Assembly (NCBI RefSeq): GCF_037975245.1
Contig: NC_092581.1
Coordinates: 19,926,303 to 19,990,302 of the forward strand
Length of the DNA: 64,000 nucleotides
Direction: 5' to 3'
Origin: Apostichopus japonicus
Lineage: Eukaryota; Echinodermata; Holothuroidea; Aspidochirotida; Stichopodidae
Below, piece after piece: positions 1 through 13,100 of the stretch; position 1 is the stretch's first letter, and every line of letters begins with the position of its first letter. Made by a program: the position numbers and the translations under genes. The notes below the pieces were generated by a model. That model was not told the origin of the DNA. It searched no databases and worked only from the letters and a program-made list of their open reading frames with translations.

Positions 1-2188
1 TGTTTGAATATATCTGTCCATCTGTCCATATATCTATATATTACCGGTGGATGCTGGAGGTATTTTCACTGTTCTGGATTTTCCAATTAACTCATTACCA
101 TTTCAAATATACATGTATCGATGATATAGAATGAATGGATGTGTAACATCTATATGTACCAGGGTCGTGGAAGTACCAGGGTTAATATTTCGATGCTAGA
201 ACGAAGGAAAGAATGCCCTGTTTATATAAACCGCATAGTTATTTACCAGGTGACAAGGTTCTTTGGTTTCTCGTAGTTTCTTTACTTAAGGAATGCCAGC
301 ATGCAATGGAAACCTGAACGGCATTGACTGTTGATTGATGGCTGTATCACCGTGTTTGACTCTTGTGTATAACGATTACACTGTGTGTACTCAAAACATA
401 TACAATGATGTTTCCGTGTGTTATAACTTTATCGTCAAGTCTAGGACACGAGTGAGTAGAAATTACAGTTGCTTGTCACGGTGTTATTTTTGTCCACTCC
501 GAGAATCCATGACAAAAGAAAGGAAATATTATACGGTATTGCTTGGGAACTTAAAGATCAGAAAAATTCTACATACGATATTGTCCCGGTTCCGCGGGGC
601 GTATTAAAAGGTTTTTAGAAACCTCGCACATTTTGCAGAAAATTTGCTCGCAGGCTGGCCGCATTTTTGTTTCGCGGGACGCACTTTCTCCATATGTGAT
701 GTTGGACGTATGACAAGTACTTTGCTTATTGAAAGTGTTATAACACATGTTACAGCATTCACCAATATTACAGGAAAAATCTGATATAGACCCCCCCCCC
801 CCATGGGTCAATGTAGATATCGTACGAAAAGGAGATTTTAAAGTGAATAAGTTGTGGGATTCAATGTTGATTACAAGGTACTATAAAAGCAACACTGCAT
901 GTTACATTTCAATATTTAGTTATTAAGGAAAAATCCTTTTCTACGTATAAAAAGATAGTCAGTTAGAACAGTCTTTCTTAACCTCTTCCCCTATACTCGC
1001 ACCCCTTTGCACCCCTTTGCACCCCTTTTAACCTGCAACTATGGATGAACCGCTATTCTACTAACTCGTACATTAAGTGATTATATAGTATCGCACCCCT
1101 TAGGTCATGCCTCGAACCCCAGGGGACGGGGGGGGGTTGACACGCCTGGTTAAGGAAATTTGAGGTAATGGGACTTGGATTACCACGTTAACACAACTTA
1201 CAGTTTGTCAGAAAGAATTTATATGAAAGTAAACTACTTATATACGCATAGAGAACATGAATAATTCCCAATAACAAATTCACATGTTATAGTCAAGGAC
1301 CTATCATTTCATGGATAATATTTGATGGTATCATGCTGTTGTAATAAGAAGTTGTGTCTTAGACTGTACCTATGATATAACTACCAAAAACATGCATGCC
1401 TTTTATATTCACCAGTATTTGACAATATTGTGCTAAGGCAGTAATGAATTGCTTGGGCACTTATTATTTTGTTGTTGTTGACATATATGTTCTCTTGTTA
1501 GGAAGCAGTAACTTGCAATCAGTGTGATTAGCATATGTCAAACAATGAATAAATATGAACGGTTCTCTATTCTGAGGTCATGGTCACATGTAATGCTATA
1601 TCTTAATGGTAAATATTTCAGACTGCAACAAAATTAGAAATGTATCCAAAACTGATACAGAACAAAGTTGTTCGAGGATTGAGGTATTACCTACCTATAG
1701 GGATACATCGAAACTAGGCTCTCATCGCATATTTGCTTAAGAATAAGGCAACATTTGGATAAGCATAAGTAATTTGAGTCAGGTAGATAGTAGGTTAAAC
1801 CATATATTGTTGTAGCCCACCCACTCCAACCCCACCATCTCCCAACGCACACACATTTAGCTTTGCGAAAGACATTAACCAATCGTGAGTTTGAAAATTA
1901 CTTGTTATCACCTTGTTACCTCTCATAGTCGTCTGCAATCAGTAGTAGGAGTTATCAGTTACCTTGAAGATATATTCTTTGACCGACATATTGTTTATCT
2001 TCAGCATAGTCCCTCCCCTCCCCCTGTACCGACCCCCACCTCTCATTCTTTCTTTCTCTCTCTATCTTCTCCCAGTCTCTCTCCCATCCCATATACACCC
2101 TGTTCTATAATCCATCTTATTATATTGATGGCGATGATATTACTAACGACCTCTTTTTATCTCTTTCCATTTTTTGTTCTTCTCACAG
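1..2188. other. Non-coding flank or intron upstream of the GPCR terminal exon
   Basis: No convincing exon is seen here on either strand. The stretch ends in a pyrimidine-rich run and a CAG acceptor at 2186-2188 that opens the receptor exon, so at least its 3' part should be intron of that gene. It holds a poly-C run near 790-802, a short CACCCCTTTG-type direct repeat near 1000-1028 and a G run near 1127-1137. The exons for TM1-TM6 of the receptor were not found here and presumably lie further upstream, outside the window. Confidence 0.5.
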
Positions 2189-2510
2189 GTTCATATTTCA
2201 GTTCAAGTTCAGTATGGAAGAAGAGGATTTGGCGTTCCTTGGAAGCCTTCCCATGAGCATTCTTCAAACTGTGTCACATAATCTGATTTACATAAATTCT
2301 AGTATCAACCCTATTGCCATGTGCTTTCTCAGCCAGACTTACCGCAGTTATTTCTCGCATTATCTCTGCTACTGTATACCATCGAAGAGACGAGAGCCAG
2401 CACAGAGAGGAAGAATGAGCAAGAACGGGATGGCTGGAAATAATTCCAAATGGACAACTGAAGGATCAATGCCCCCATCGGCGGTGGAAACGAAAACATG
2501 CGTTTTGTAA
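2189..2510 (+). CDS. Rhodopsin-family (class A) peptide GPCR, terminal exon with TM7 and C-terminal tail
   Basis: This is a partial gene: only the last coding exon is present. It opens after a pyrimidine tract and CAG acceptor (2181-2188). The frame with codons starting at 2190 runs to a TAA at 2508-2510, about 106 residues. An acidic MEEEDL stretch fits the third extracellular loop. TM7 follows with IYINSSINPIAMCFLSQ, the N7.49-P7.50 signature of class A receptors. Next come helix 8 (TYRSYF) and a HYLCYC segment that could be palmitoylated, then a basic, Ser/Thr-rich tail ending TCVL. The spacing and the YxNSxINP pattern most resemble peptide receptors such as the thyrotropin-releasing-hormone receptor group, but one exon cannot fix the ligand. 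Oddly, the usual NPxxY tyrosine (7.53) is methionine. The receptor would act in the plasma membrane through G proteins. Alternative acceptors at 2201 and 2212 are possible. The ATG at 2214 is internal, not a start. Confidence 0.8.
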
Positions 2511-2755
2511 ATATATATATATATATATTATTATTACTATTATATATAGCCGTACTATGTAGAGCTAATATCCTGTTTTATGCGTGCGTGCCTTCTCGGT
2601 ACGAAAAAAAATCACATGATTTGTTTAAGGCGAAATGACATAACAGTTTCAGCGGACTCGTTATACAATAACGTTAAGCAAGCTAGAATCAGGAATTGGT
2701 TTTACCGACATTAGAATCACGCCATGGAGCATGCGCAATGATGACAACATCAAAC

Positions 2756-2757
<2 letters not shown>

Positions 2758-2812
<55 letters not shown>
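2758..2812. repeat. (AT)n microsatellite
   Basis: About 27 near-perfect TA dinucleotides lie in the presumed 3' untranslated or flanking region of the receptor gene. Confidence 0.95.
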
Positions 2813-2816
<4 letters not shown>

Positions 2817-3059
2817 ACCTATCTATATGTTTGACCTAAACGTTTTCGTTTTCTGGTCATGAAATATTCAAAACGATGGTTTGCTGTCACTTTTCAATTA
2901 TCAAATAGGAAGGGAGAGGGGAGAGGGAGGTCCGTAAAGTTTGGCTGTAATTGAAATCGCGATAAACGATTGTATCTGGTCCACTTCCGCTGGTCATTTT
3001 ATTAAATTATCTGTTATCGAATCGAATATTTCTTGTTACATGAGAATTATTCTATAAAA

Positions 3060-3065
3060 AATAAA
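3060..3065 (+). promoter_or_regulatory. Possible polyadenylation signal (AATAAA) of the GPCR gene
   Basis: An AATAAA hexamer lies about 550 bp after the receptor stop codon, within an A/T-rich stretch. It is the first canonical hexamer I noticed downstream on this strand. Such hexamers are common by chance in DNA this AT-rich, so the assignment is weak. Confidence 0.25.
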
Positions 3066-4416
3066 AACAATTAAATTTAAAAAAAGAGGTAAATACATGT
3101 GAATAGAATAAATTAGTAGAGATTGATGCAGACTATAGCGAAAGTTATAGAGCAAACATTTTTGTTAACAATCCTACATTGATATTTTTGGTAGAATAGC
3201 TACATTCAATGATATGAGTCCCTTTTCAAATTAAGTGCTGAAGTTTCAAACTAAAAATCAACGCCCCCTCTTAACACCTCCCCCCCCCCACTCTTACCAC
3301 TCCCTTGGCCCTGTTAACATACATGAGGCTAACGTGAAACAGAGAAATTATTACTCCAAGCTTAACAAAGGTCCGTATAACTCAATTTTGAGATATCCTC
3401 TTTTTGCTCAACAGCCTCTGTTTTCATATATTCCTGGAACCACCTTCCTCTCATTTTAGCCCCCCCCCCCCTCTCCCACTTCGACCAAAGTTTTGGATTA
3501 ATAGGAATACCAGTAATATTTGATAATTTTTTGGATACTAGACGAAGAGAATGAATGTTTTTCAAACATGAAATTCAAAACAGGAAATATATTATTTATG
3601 TGTTACGTGCTCGAACGTCCCGCCATTGTATTTTTACGGTTCTACAAGGTCAGTTCGCGCCTGTTAAAACACGATGCCAGACTATCGTCTGCTCATAAAG
3701 GTAAAACCATGGCAATGATTGCCCCTGGCGACAACTCATCGAACGCGGTTTGGAGCGGTTAGCAATAGTAACCTACCAAATTAAGTTCACATAATATTAC
3801 ATATATAGGCTATAAAGAGTCAAGGGAATTCAATCTTTATGACTTTTCGACTGTTACCATGGCAATGAAACAATATTAGATCACTTACATTATGTAACTT
3901 TGCATGTTGAAGCTCGAGATGTATTTTTGCATGGAATTTGTTATAATCGTGTTATACATGTACCGTATTGAACTTGAACTTAAAGGAACAATACGGTTTC
4001 TGGAGACATAATAGGCTAAGTTTACCAAGAGTTCATCAATTTCATAATTTTACTATCATATTTATTTGCTGTGGAATATCCCGGGAGAGGGGGAGGGTGG
4101 GGTGGGGGGGGGGACAAATTATCAAAAATATTCAATCTGTAGATGTATTCTTACCGCTGCAATTCCTATCTCTGGCAAAGTATAAATAATTGCTGGAATA
4201 CTCCTTTTACATGATTGTCTTCAGAGTGTCTCTCATCATAATTAATCAGAGCACTCTAAATTAATTTTATTGATAAAAAGGTTAGATCCCTATATATGGG
4301 GATGGTAATTTCTGTTTATTCCCTGATGTCAGCAATTACAGAATGATACATACATTTATAAATATGAAGAAACAATTCTATGTATTAATTTTATGAAAAG
4401 AAAGGGGGGAAAGCGT

Positions 4417-4418
<2 letters not shown>

Positions 4419-4504
<86 letters not shown>
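4419..4504. repeat. (AT)n microsatellite
   Basis: About 40 TA dinucleotides with one G interruption near 4489. Confidence 0.95.
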
Positions 4505-7500
4505 TGTAATATTGTCAAATTGGTGTTAATGTCGCAATGCTGGACCAACATAACCCGATGGAGCTCAACGTGGCGAAATTGATGGTGGTAATGTTTTCGA
4601 AGCTTTTATTACGAAAAACAATACGGTACTACCAGTTACATCATTAACAAGTCAAGGGTTTTTTTTCGAAATATTAAGATGCAATTGAAAAAACAATGCC
4701 AATTTGCCTGTTTTGCGAAAATGTTTCTGGGCGACAAAATGAAGAAGTTTTGAAAAACGAGTTCATTTATTAAGCGCATAATATTAATACTCCTTTAAAG
4801 AAAAATATTTATTTAAAAAACAAAAATCAACTTTTGGAGAGTTTCTTAACGTGATCAATTACAATCTTATATTAGTAAAACGTAGTAGGTTAAAGTTCTT
4901 TTCATTATCTTACAATTATTGTTTATAAAGTTATTAATATGATACATTATATGATGTTGCCTGTCCAAGAAAGATTCGAAAAGCTATTTCATGACCGTTT
5001 AGTAATATACTTTACAAATAATAAACTTTACCGGAAGGGATATTTCACAATTGGTGGGCCAACAGGCACACATAGATAAGATATATTAATATATTCATTT
5101 TCAAAATATTTGTGGTACAAGCCAAAAATATGACATTCCGGTTTAAAAAAAAAAAACGTCTTTAATAGCTTCTTTTCCATTTTCCCCAAATGATTATTGA
5201 AGAAAAAGATGTATCGGTCAGGCCAAATTTTCCACTTCATTTATTTCTGTCAGCTTATTTGATATTAGAAGTCATACAGCGGGATTCCTGTCATTTCATA
5301 GCTATAAATGATCCAATATTTCCAGATTTTTCCAAATAATGGATGCCTTAAAAGAATATTTTTTTGGTTAACCTGAAATAAACCTTGCCAACTTTATCAC
5401 AGAATTTCGCAAGATATGACATTAACGAAATATATAAGAATTTATATTATTTCCAGTCAGTTTATTGTTTTATTAATAAGTGACGATTATGAAAAATTTT
5501 GGATCCATAATGTGTTCAATAAATAATTTTGCCTCTAAATTATAATAAAATAATTAAGCCTAACTTAATAGTAAAAAGGTGTTGATATGATGCAATTATG
5601 TTCAATGTTTTATACATATCTGTACTTCAAGAATAGACAAGATAATGTTTTGGTTTCATTCTGCTATATCTCCAGCAGAATGTGGGTGCTGGTGAGGTTC
5701 GGAAGGGGGCGGGGAGGGGGTGGGGGAAAGTGTCGCAGTTTTAGTTTAGGGGAATCAGTGCGGATGAGGTCAATAACAGAAGGATACTTTGATCTGTTTA
5801 CTACAAATTTAGTCAAGTTGATAGAATGCGTTTCTAGTTAATGATTTTACCTTAACCAGAATAATATTTGTCAAAGCTATGTTTTCTATTCTGTATAATA
5901 CCATCTGTAGGACACAATGTTTTCTTTGTACATACTATGCCCTCCTTGTGTATTACGTCAGCATGCTGGAATATATATATATATATATATATTGTTTTTA
6001 TGCAGATTGATTAAAATTTAAAAAAATTGACGGAAGTGTATATTAACGCTACCAATAAACAGTAAGCCTGTAGCTTCGAAACGGCTACTATTAAATACGG
6101 TGCACATCGATATACCAATAATCGAATATTCATATATTTGTACAAAGAAATATGAATATTGATTAATGTGCGGTACATTACTTTATCTATTTGGGTTCGT
6201 TACTTTTGAGATGTTTTACCTAGTTGAAATTAAAATAGGAGGTATAAATTGTGTATGTGTATGTGTGTGTTATCAATATATATTTGCAACATATTGGCCT
6301 ATTTCTCGGTCCTAACACTTCGACACAGGGTCACCAAAAGATAATTTGTATAGAATTATGTATCAGATGTTTCAATGTATCTCTCTATATATATGCTGTG
6401 TTTTAAGAATCGAAATGTCATGTCTAGCGGTGGTTGTAAATTATCAACGAGAGATATTTTATGCAGCGCGTAAAAGACAAAATTGAAATATGAATCTCAC
6501 AGTTATTACTGTTTGACGAGTAGAGAGTTTTGAATTTATTTCAAATGTTGTTTAGCATGTTCCTCGTTGAAATTGTGATTCATACTTGTTTTTCTTTTCC
6601 TGTTTCATCTATAATATAATACACTAGTGACCCATTTACCTGTTACATTCTGGTATAAAACAAGGTTAGGGTAAATTATAATGATGTTAATGGGTAATGC
6701 TATAAAGTACACAAAATAAGTCGTAATGTAATGTCTTCCACCCCTCTCCCCTGTAGGTAATAAACGAAACCACATCATTGAAACAACTGTATTTGAAAAC
6801 ATTGTAACCCTAAAGGAAATACACCTTAGTATCATAGTTAGCTTGGCTTAATTGTAAGCCTATATCTATAAAGAAAGTGTATTTCCATGAACACGCCTTT
6901 TTGCGGATATATCCTTCACAAACAAGAACAATTCCTATGGATATTTCCCTGGCGAGGGTCTGGATGGTTGGGTGGGAAACAAGCCAGGAATGAATAAAGA
7001 GCACAGAAAAAATATCCGAGAAAAGTCAGTTATATCATTGGGGGGGGGGTAAGAGGGGTGGGGGTGTAAGGGGGGAGGGGGCATGTTCAAGTCTTCAGTA
7101 TAGCAAGTGAAAACAGTACGTCAAACAGTATACCTCTACCACAAGGAGTCAAATGATTTTTTTAGTTATTGAGAGGAATTGCTCTTCAGAGGCATATCTA
7201 TATATCACATATTAATATCATGGCGAGCGGTAGGTGTGCTTCTCCTAAGTAAAGTACGTAGCCTAAGCCTCCAGCACTTTCAATGCAAACTAAAGATAAC
7301 GCCTAGCCTGCAGGCCTAACGAGAGGAGGGGTGGATGAAAGGTATGATAATAGAGAAAAGGAAGGAGGGGTCAGGGGTAGATTCAGCCACGAGAACCGGG
7401 CAAATGGGGGACCCTGGTTATGGGGTAACGATGGGTCAGGTTAGTGTTTCTGCTGAATAGTACCATGAATTTATGAAGAGAACTTGGTCACAAATGTGAA

Positions 7501-9194
7501 GCCTGCGCCCAACGTGGCCCTCGGCGCCTCTTGGCCTAGCCTAAGTTGACACAAGAACGGTCTCGGTGGACGTTATCACTTGTCAAAGCGGTAACGTTAC
7601 TGATACTTATCCAAGTTTTAGACTTCAATAGCTATACACGACAAAATATTATGAATAAAATGTGGTCAGTAACGGGATAGAGTTACATCAATTAACTTGT
7701 CATTAAGGCTTAATAAGCCAGGTTAAGCAAATTTAACACGGTCACGGTGTCACTTCATAAAACGTTCATAAAATCACGTTCATAAAAAAATTATTTTTGC
7801 CTCAAATATTCTCAAACATTGTACTAAAGATCTCATTATTTACTCTACCTAATTTGGTACACAAAAGAGAATTCTAATCTCTTGTCAAACTGACATTTTC
7901 AGTGCGATGTTTTACGACACTATTACCGGCAACATATATTTCTCCGACAAGGTGCTACGCCTCAATTAATCCATGTTTATGCGATACATTTTAATAAAAC
8001 TCTTTCTTCTTCGGAAGAAATTTTGATCTGATAAAAATGTATTATTTTCGATTTATTAATATGTTTTTTTTTCATTGCATAAGGTTGTGATTATATTCTA
8101 ATGTGTACATAAGCGAGCACTGACCTCCCGGATGCTCGTATATTCCACGCTTTATGACTCCTCTGTTATATACCAATTGAACAAAGGGCTGCATGGTTAT
8201 CAAATTGGGTCTGTACAAATTAAACACATTTTCAGCTTACGTTTAAAAATCGTTTCAAGTAGATATTAAACTTTATTGAATTATTACGCTCATTTAATAT
8301 CGTAAACCCTATATAAAATAATTAATTAACTGTTCTATTATTTTATAACTTTCTTTGTATTCGAAATACCACATGAATTTCTCAACCAATAGATAGATCA
8401 GATAACACAGGATTGTTTGCTGTCATGAAAACTATTTGCATATTTATCTTTGTCACTTAGCGTGCTTAACAATGAGATTACGTAATGATCATGTCGATTT
8501 AATTGAAAAGATAATATATTTAATTTGAGAATTAAGATATACATATATAAGTTTTTAAACATAATTTTGTCGGATAAATCTTTCTTGTCCGTTTCATTGT
8601 GAAATATATGTTGTGCAATATAAATGATCAATACTGCTGTTGTCCTTATTTTAAGAATTGAGCATTTGTAAGGTGTCTGAGCATTATACATAAACTTGTC
8701 ATCGAGATGCAAGCGAATAATACAACACCTATAGTTCCTGTTTCCCAAATGTTTGCTTTACAAAGTCAGTGTGGCTTTAACAGAATCATTAGCAGATACG
8801 TGTATTGTTCTGTACTAAGAATGCATTTAATGTTGTGATACGTTCTTTGAACACTATATTTAAATCACCCCAACATCTCTCCCCCTCCCCCTCCCCCTCC
8901 ACCCCCAAACAAAATCAAAGGAAGAAAACCTCAGCGTGGTCTAAATGCTATCGAACTTTATGTTCATATAGCTTGTTATTCTGTCAAATTTTCATTTATC
9001 AAACCTAAATACTAATTTGTTTCTGAATGTGACAATTTTATAAAGAGGGATTACGTAAATAAATAACGTAAATAAATATAATTAAATGAAAAACAAGGAA
9101 ATTAAATAAGTCGTTCAAGCTGAATGCTAAAATTAATTATCATGTCTTAGGTACTAAAAAAAGTTCGTCTTGCTTTTCAAAGCAGCAATATTAT

Positions 9195-10130
9195 CTTTTA
9201 TACAAACAAGGGATTACCACAGCAAATCCTTAAACTTCATAATTATGATTCTGATACAGGAGAATACCTTCAACAAAACTTCTATTTTGATACGTTACAG
9301 ATACAAAGGATTGCGTTAGCAAATATTTACTTTCGTATTTTACACATATAAGACGGTTACCTTAGCAAAACATTAACTTTCATATGATTCAGGCATAAGG
9401 GAATACCTTTAACAAAACCTTTACTTGGATACGTTACAGATACAAGGGATTGCGTTAGCAAATCATTTACTTTCGCATTTTACACATATTAGACGGTTAC
9501 CTTTGCAAAACATTAACTTTCATATGTTTCAGGCATGAGGGAATACTTTTAACAAAACTTACTTGGATACGTTACAGATATAAGGGATTGCGTTAGCAAA
9601 TCATTTACTTTCGCATTTTACACATATTAGACGGTTACCTTTGCAAAACATTAACTTTCATATGTTTCAGGCATGAGGGAATACTTTTAACAAAACTTAC
9701 TTGGATACGTTACAGATATAAGGGATTGCGTTAGCAAATCATTTACTTTCGCATTTTACACATATTAGACGGTTACCTTTGCAAAACATTAACTTTCATA
9801 TGTTTCAGGCATGAGGGAATACCTTTAACAAAACTTTTACTTGGATACGTTACAAATATAAGGGATTGCGTTAGCAAAACATTAACTTTCATATGTTTCA
9901 GGCATAAGGGAATACCTTTAACAAAACCTTTACTTGGATACGTTACAGATACAAGGGATTGCGTTAGCAAAACATTAACTTTCATATGTTTCAGGCGTAA
10001 GGGATTACCTTAAATTAAAAACCTTAACTTTCATATGTTTATAAAGATACAAGGGATTGACGAAGCCAACCTTAACATGTTACAACTACAAGGAGTCACC
10101 TTAGGAAAACCTACTTTGATATGTTTCAGA
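9195..10130. repeat. Minisatellite with 138-bp higher-order unit built from roughly 46-bp monomers
   Basis: The motif GGATTGCGTTAGCAAA recurs at about 9308, 9447, 9585, 9723, 9863 and 9956. Spacings are 139, 138, 138 and 140 bp, then a shortened 93 bp. Each 138-bp unit is three diverged monomers of about 46 bp, each carrying a variant of GGATTACC, then GCAAAAC, then CTTTCATATGTTTCAG. The edges at 9195-9300 and 10000-10130 are more diverged, which suggests homogenisation of the centre. Confidence 0.9.
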
Positions 10131-13100
10131 TATCAATGAAACGACAATATGAAGCGGACATTTACTGGTTTCTGTTGGCGACTTGCCTTAAATGATAACT
10201 CTATGACCAAAATTAGTTCTGACATGTTGTTTAAAACCATTGCTATCAAACCAGACTATACAACTTTTTCCCATATATCACTTTTCTTTCTTGAGGAATG
10301 AAACTGTATGCATGTAAGGATCACCACGTAAATTGGCTGGACAATCGAGTCTAACAATTTACATCAGTTGCTCAAATGCAACTCAAAACTCGGTAGAAAA
10401 ACAAGAGTTGTATCATCTCAAATTACACTATACTATAAAAAAAAAAAGATGATGTTGAACGTTACTTAAAGTTGCTTTATGTTCTTTTGAAGTTTTAAAA
10501 AGATGCGTTGATTGAGTTATGAATAATGGATTATCTTTTACAGTTAGGCCTGTATATAACATTAACTTAGCTAAAGATCCTGCCTATTGGAATAGCTACA
10601 TATTAATGGCACTCAAGTTGTTTGATGTGTTGTTTCTTCCTTTCTTCTTGGAGTATGACATATCAAGATTAAAATGATACCCAAAGTCACCTTTAATCCC
10701 CCCCCCCAACTCCAGGGGGCCAAATTACATATACATAACACTATTATAAATCAGTGTACGCGGCTACACCGCCGGAACTGTATCGCTCATGTCACGCTAC
10801 ACTCGGCATAACAAACACCATACAGTCGGCTGTACAGCTGCATGTGGACGTACGTGATCATAGTATTGCACACAAGAACATCTCTGAATTCTCTTTATCT
10901 TGAAACTTTTCTCGAGACTCGATGTCACAAACATTGATGTATGAATTTTCAATCAACAATATCATTAATATACTAATATACATAATGAAAAGCACAACAA
11001 AGGAGCTATTTCAAATGTTCGGCATACTTTCGAGGAATTTGAGGAAAAGGTAATAAAAGAAGAGGTACATTATTGACAATTGATACACTTTTATTGGTAA
11101 AAATTTGGTTGTAAAATTGAAATCAATAAAAAAAAACATTTATAGTTTATATGCTTAATGCATATTTCTGCCAAATTATTCGTTAAATAGACGCATCCAG
11201 TTCTTTGTTTAACATTTAATATAGATTGCACTTTTTCAAACGGTGAAAATACTTTCGTTTGGGAGTAAGTTTCTAACGAGTAAAGAACTGCTACTTGACA
11301 TAATTTATGCATAATTCTAAAAAAATAATAATTCTATAAAAACTTCCTCTCTCAACCAACTCAATGAGCTGAGCGCTGAACTTGATATCTGCTGCATAGG
11401 CCATGGACAGTGTCATAAGTCGGTCGAAAGACATTCGTCCTAACTAAATTATTTAGCGGTTTCCTAAACTTATATATAAAAAACGTCATCATAACATAGT
11501 GCAAGAGTCTTATGAAGTTTCAAAGGATTTATTTCATACCATAAGGGGAAAATTGTAGAAGAACATGTCACTCGTGTTTGAAAATGAATTACAACGGAAA
11601 CACTAGGCTTTCGACATCTTCTCAGAAATGTCCATTGGAAATGTCAATTTCAAAAGAACACATGAGAAGTGTGTAGAATTTAATTATGGGTAGCGGTAAA
11701 TTGACTCCCTGTTATCATTGGGGGTGAGCGTTATGTCCTTCACTATTTACATATAGCGACACAATCCATTCTTTCGGACAGGAACTTTCAGCGTAGATAG
11801 ATCTTTACCGATATTTATTTTTCTTGTTTTGCGGGGCCTGAGAAATAAATATCAGAAGGAGTAGTTTCTATGAAAACTTAGACTTTTAACCTAACTTGGG
11901 AATACGAAATCTCAGAAAACCAATCAATATTTTTGGTGATACAATGTCAAAATTCTTCCTTTTTATCCATTTTTTTGTGAGTAAAATATATAAGTTTGCA
12001 TTCATATTAAATTCAAACGGTGTTTAGTTAGAGGTTGTGATTGATAATTCTAATGCAAGATAACAACAGCGTCCGGTACCTGCCAGTTTTCACTTTTTTT
12101 GATTCAAATAATTCTGACAACTTGGCTTAGAAAAGTGGTGTAGTTACCAACTGTGTCCTTGGGGGCAAAATACGGCGACAATATTATCAACAAGAATTTA
12201 AATTCATTTGAGCTATTCCACTCTGACGGTACAAGTATCAATTACCGATGAAGAAAGTCAAGATCCATGCCTAGAGAGAAAGATGTATTCCGACAAATAA
12301 AAGAAGCGATCTGATTGGATGGATAAACTATGGAAAAGTAACTGAAACATCTCTACAAACGTGCAGCAAATATCTCCTACTAACAAATAATGAATCTTGT
12401 AATATCAATTTGGACTGAAAAACGCTACAAAATCCTGCAATACCATTGTTTTTATGATTATCGCACGATATTTAATCACAAGTGTAGGGAATTTTAAGGC
12501 ATATTTTCCGGTTAAAGTTAAAGGAACTAATACAACGAGTATTATATCATACATGAGGTTGAATATTCGGAAGAAGAAGAAGAAGAAAAAGAAGAACAAG
12601 AACAAGAAGAAGACGCCTTTAATCAAATATCAATATAAGACACTTAAATATTGCCTGTGAAAATATGATTGGCGACAAGGTGGGACCAAATATTGCAACC
12701 GGACAGTTTAAAGTGTTTACCTTCTGTTACTGAGTTAGAACTCAAGTGTCTTTGAAACTGGCAATTTCCCGAGGCTACGTACGATCAACATCTTAAGTAT
12801 CGTCTGACATGCTCTTTGCAGGTCACAACAAGAACAATTAAAATTCACTCTAAGAATATAGTTTAACGTTGCTGATGTCCCTCTTACACATAGAAGGATA
12901 TAGTTAAGAGTACAATATGAAACATCAAAGCTGAACTATATAACTTAATCTATTCCCATTTATTGAGGTCGCGAGAAGTCATTGTACATCGCGCACGTGA
13001 TTCATGACGTAACACCATTAAATATCGTAAATAGATGATATTGCAAACCATTAATTGGAAGGAATTGGTATTACGTGTTTTTATTTATTAATGTAAGCAT

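Larger units (their letters stand above)
2511..9190. other. Gene-free DNA with simple repeats and G-rich tracts
   Basis: Beyond the AT microsatellites I see no supported exon. The stretch contains several G-rich segments (about 4081-4115, 5700-5730 and 7041-7082) with four or more closely spaced G runs on the + strand, C-rich segments near 3265-3305, 3462-3480 and 8878-8907, and a short AT tract near 5970-5992. The small open frames here have biased or AT-driven composition and no recognisable domain. Confidence 0.6.

Noticed and set aside
9195-10130. CRISPR-like repeat-spacer array
   Set aside because: Units are contiguous tandem repeats without unique spacers, and the DNA is clearly eukaryotic.
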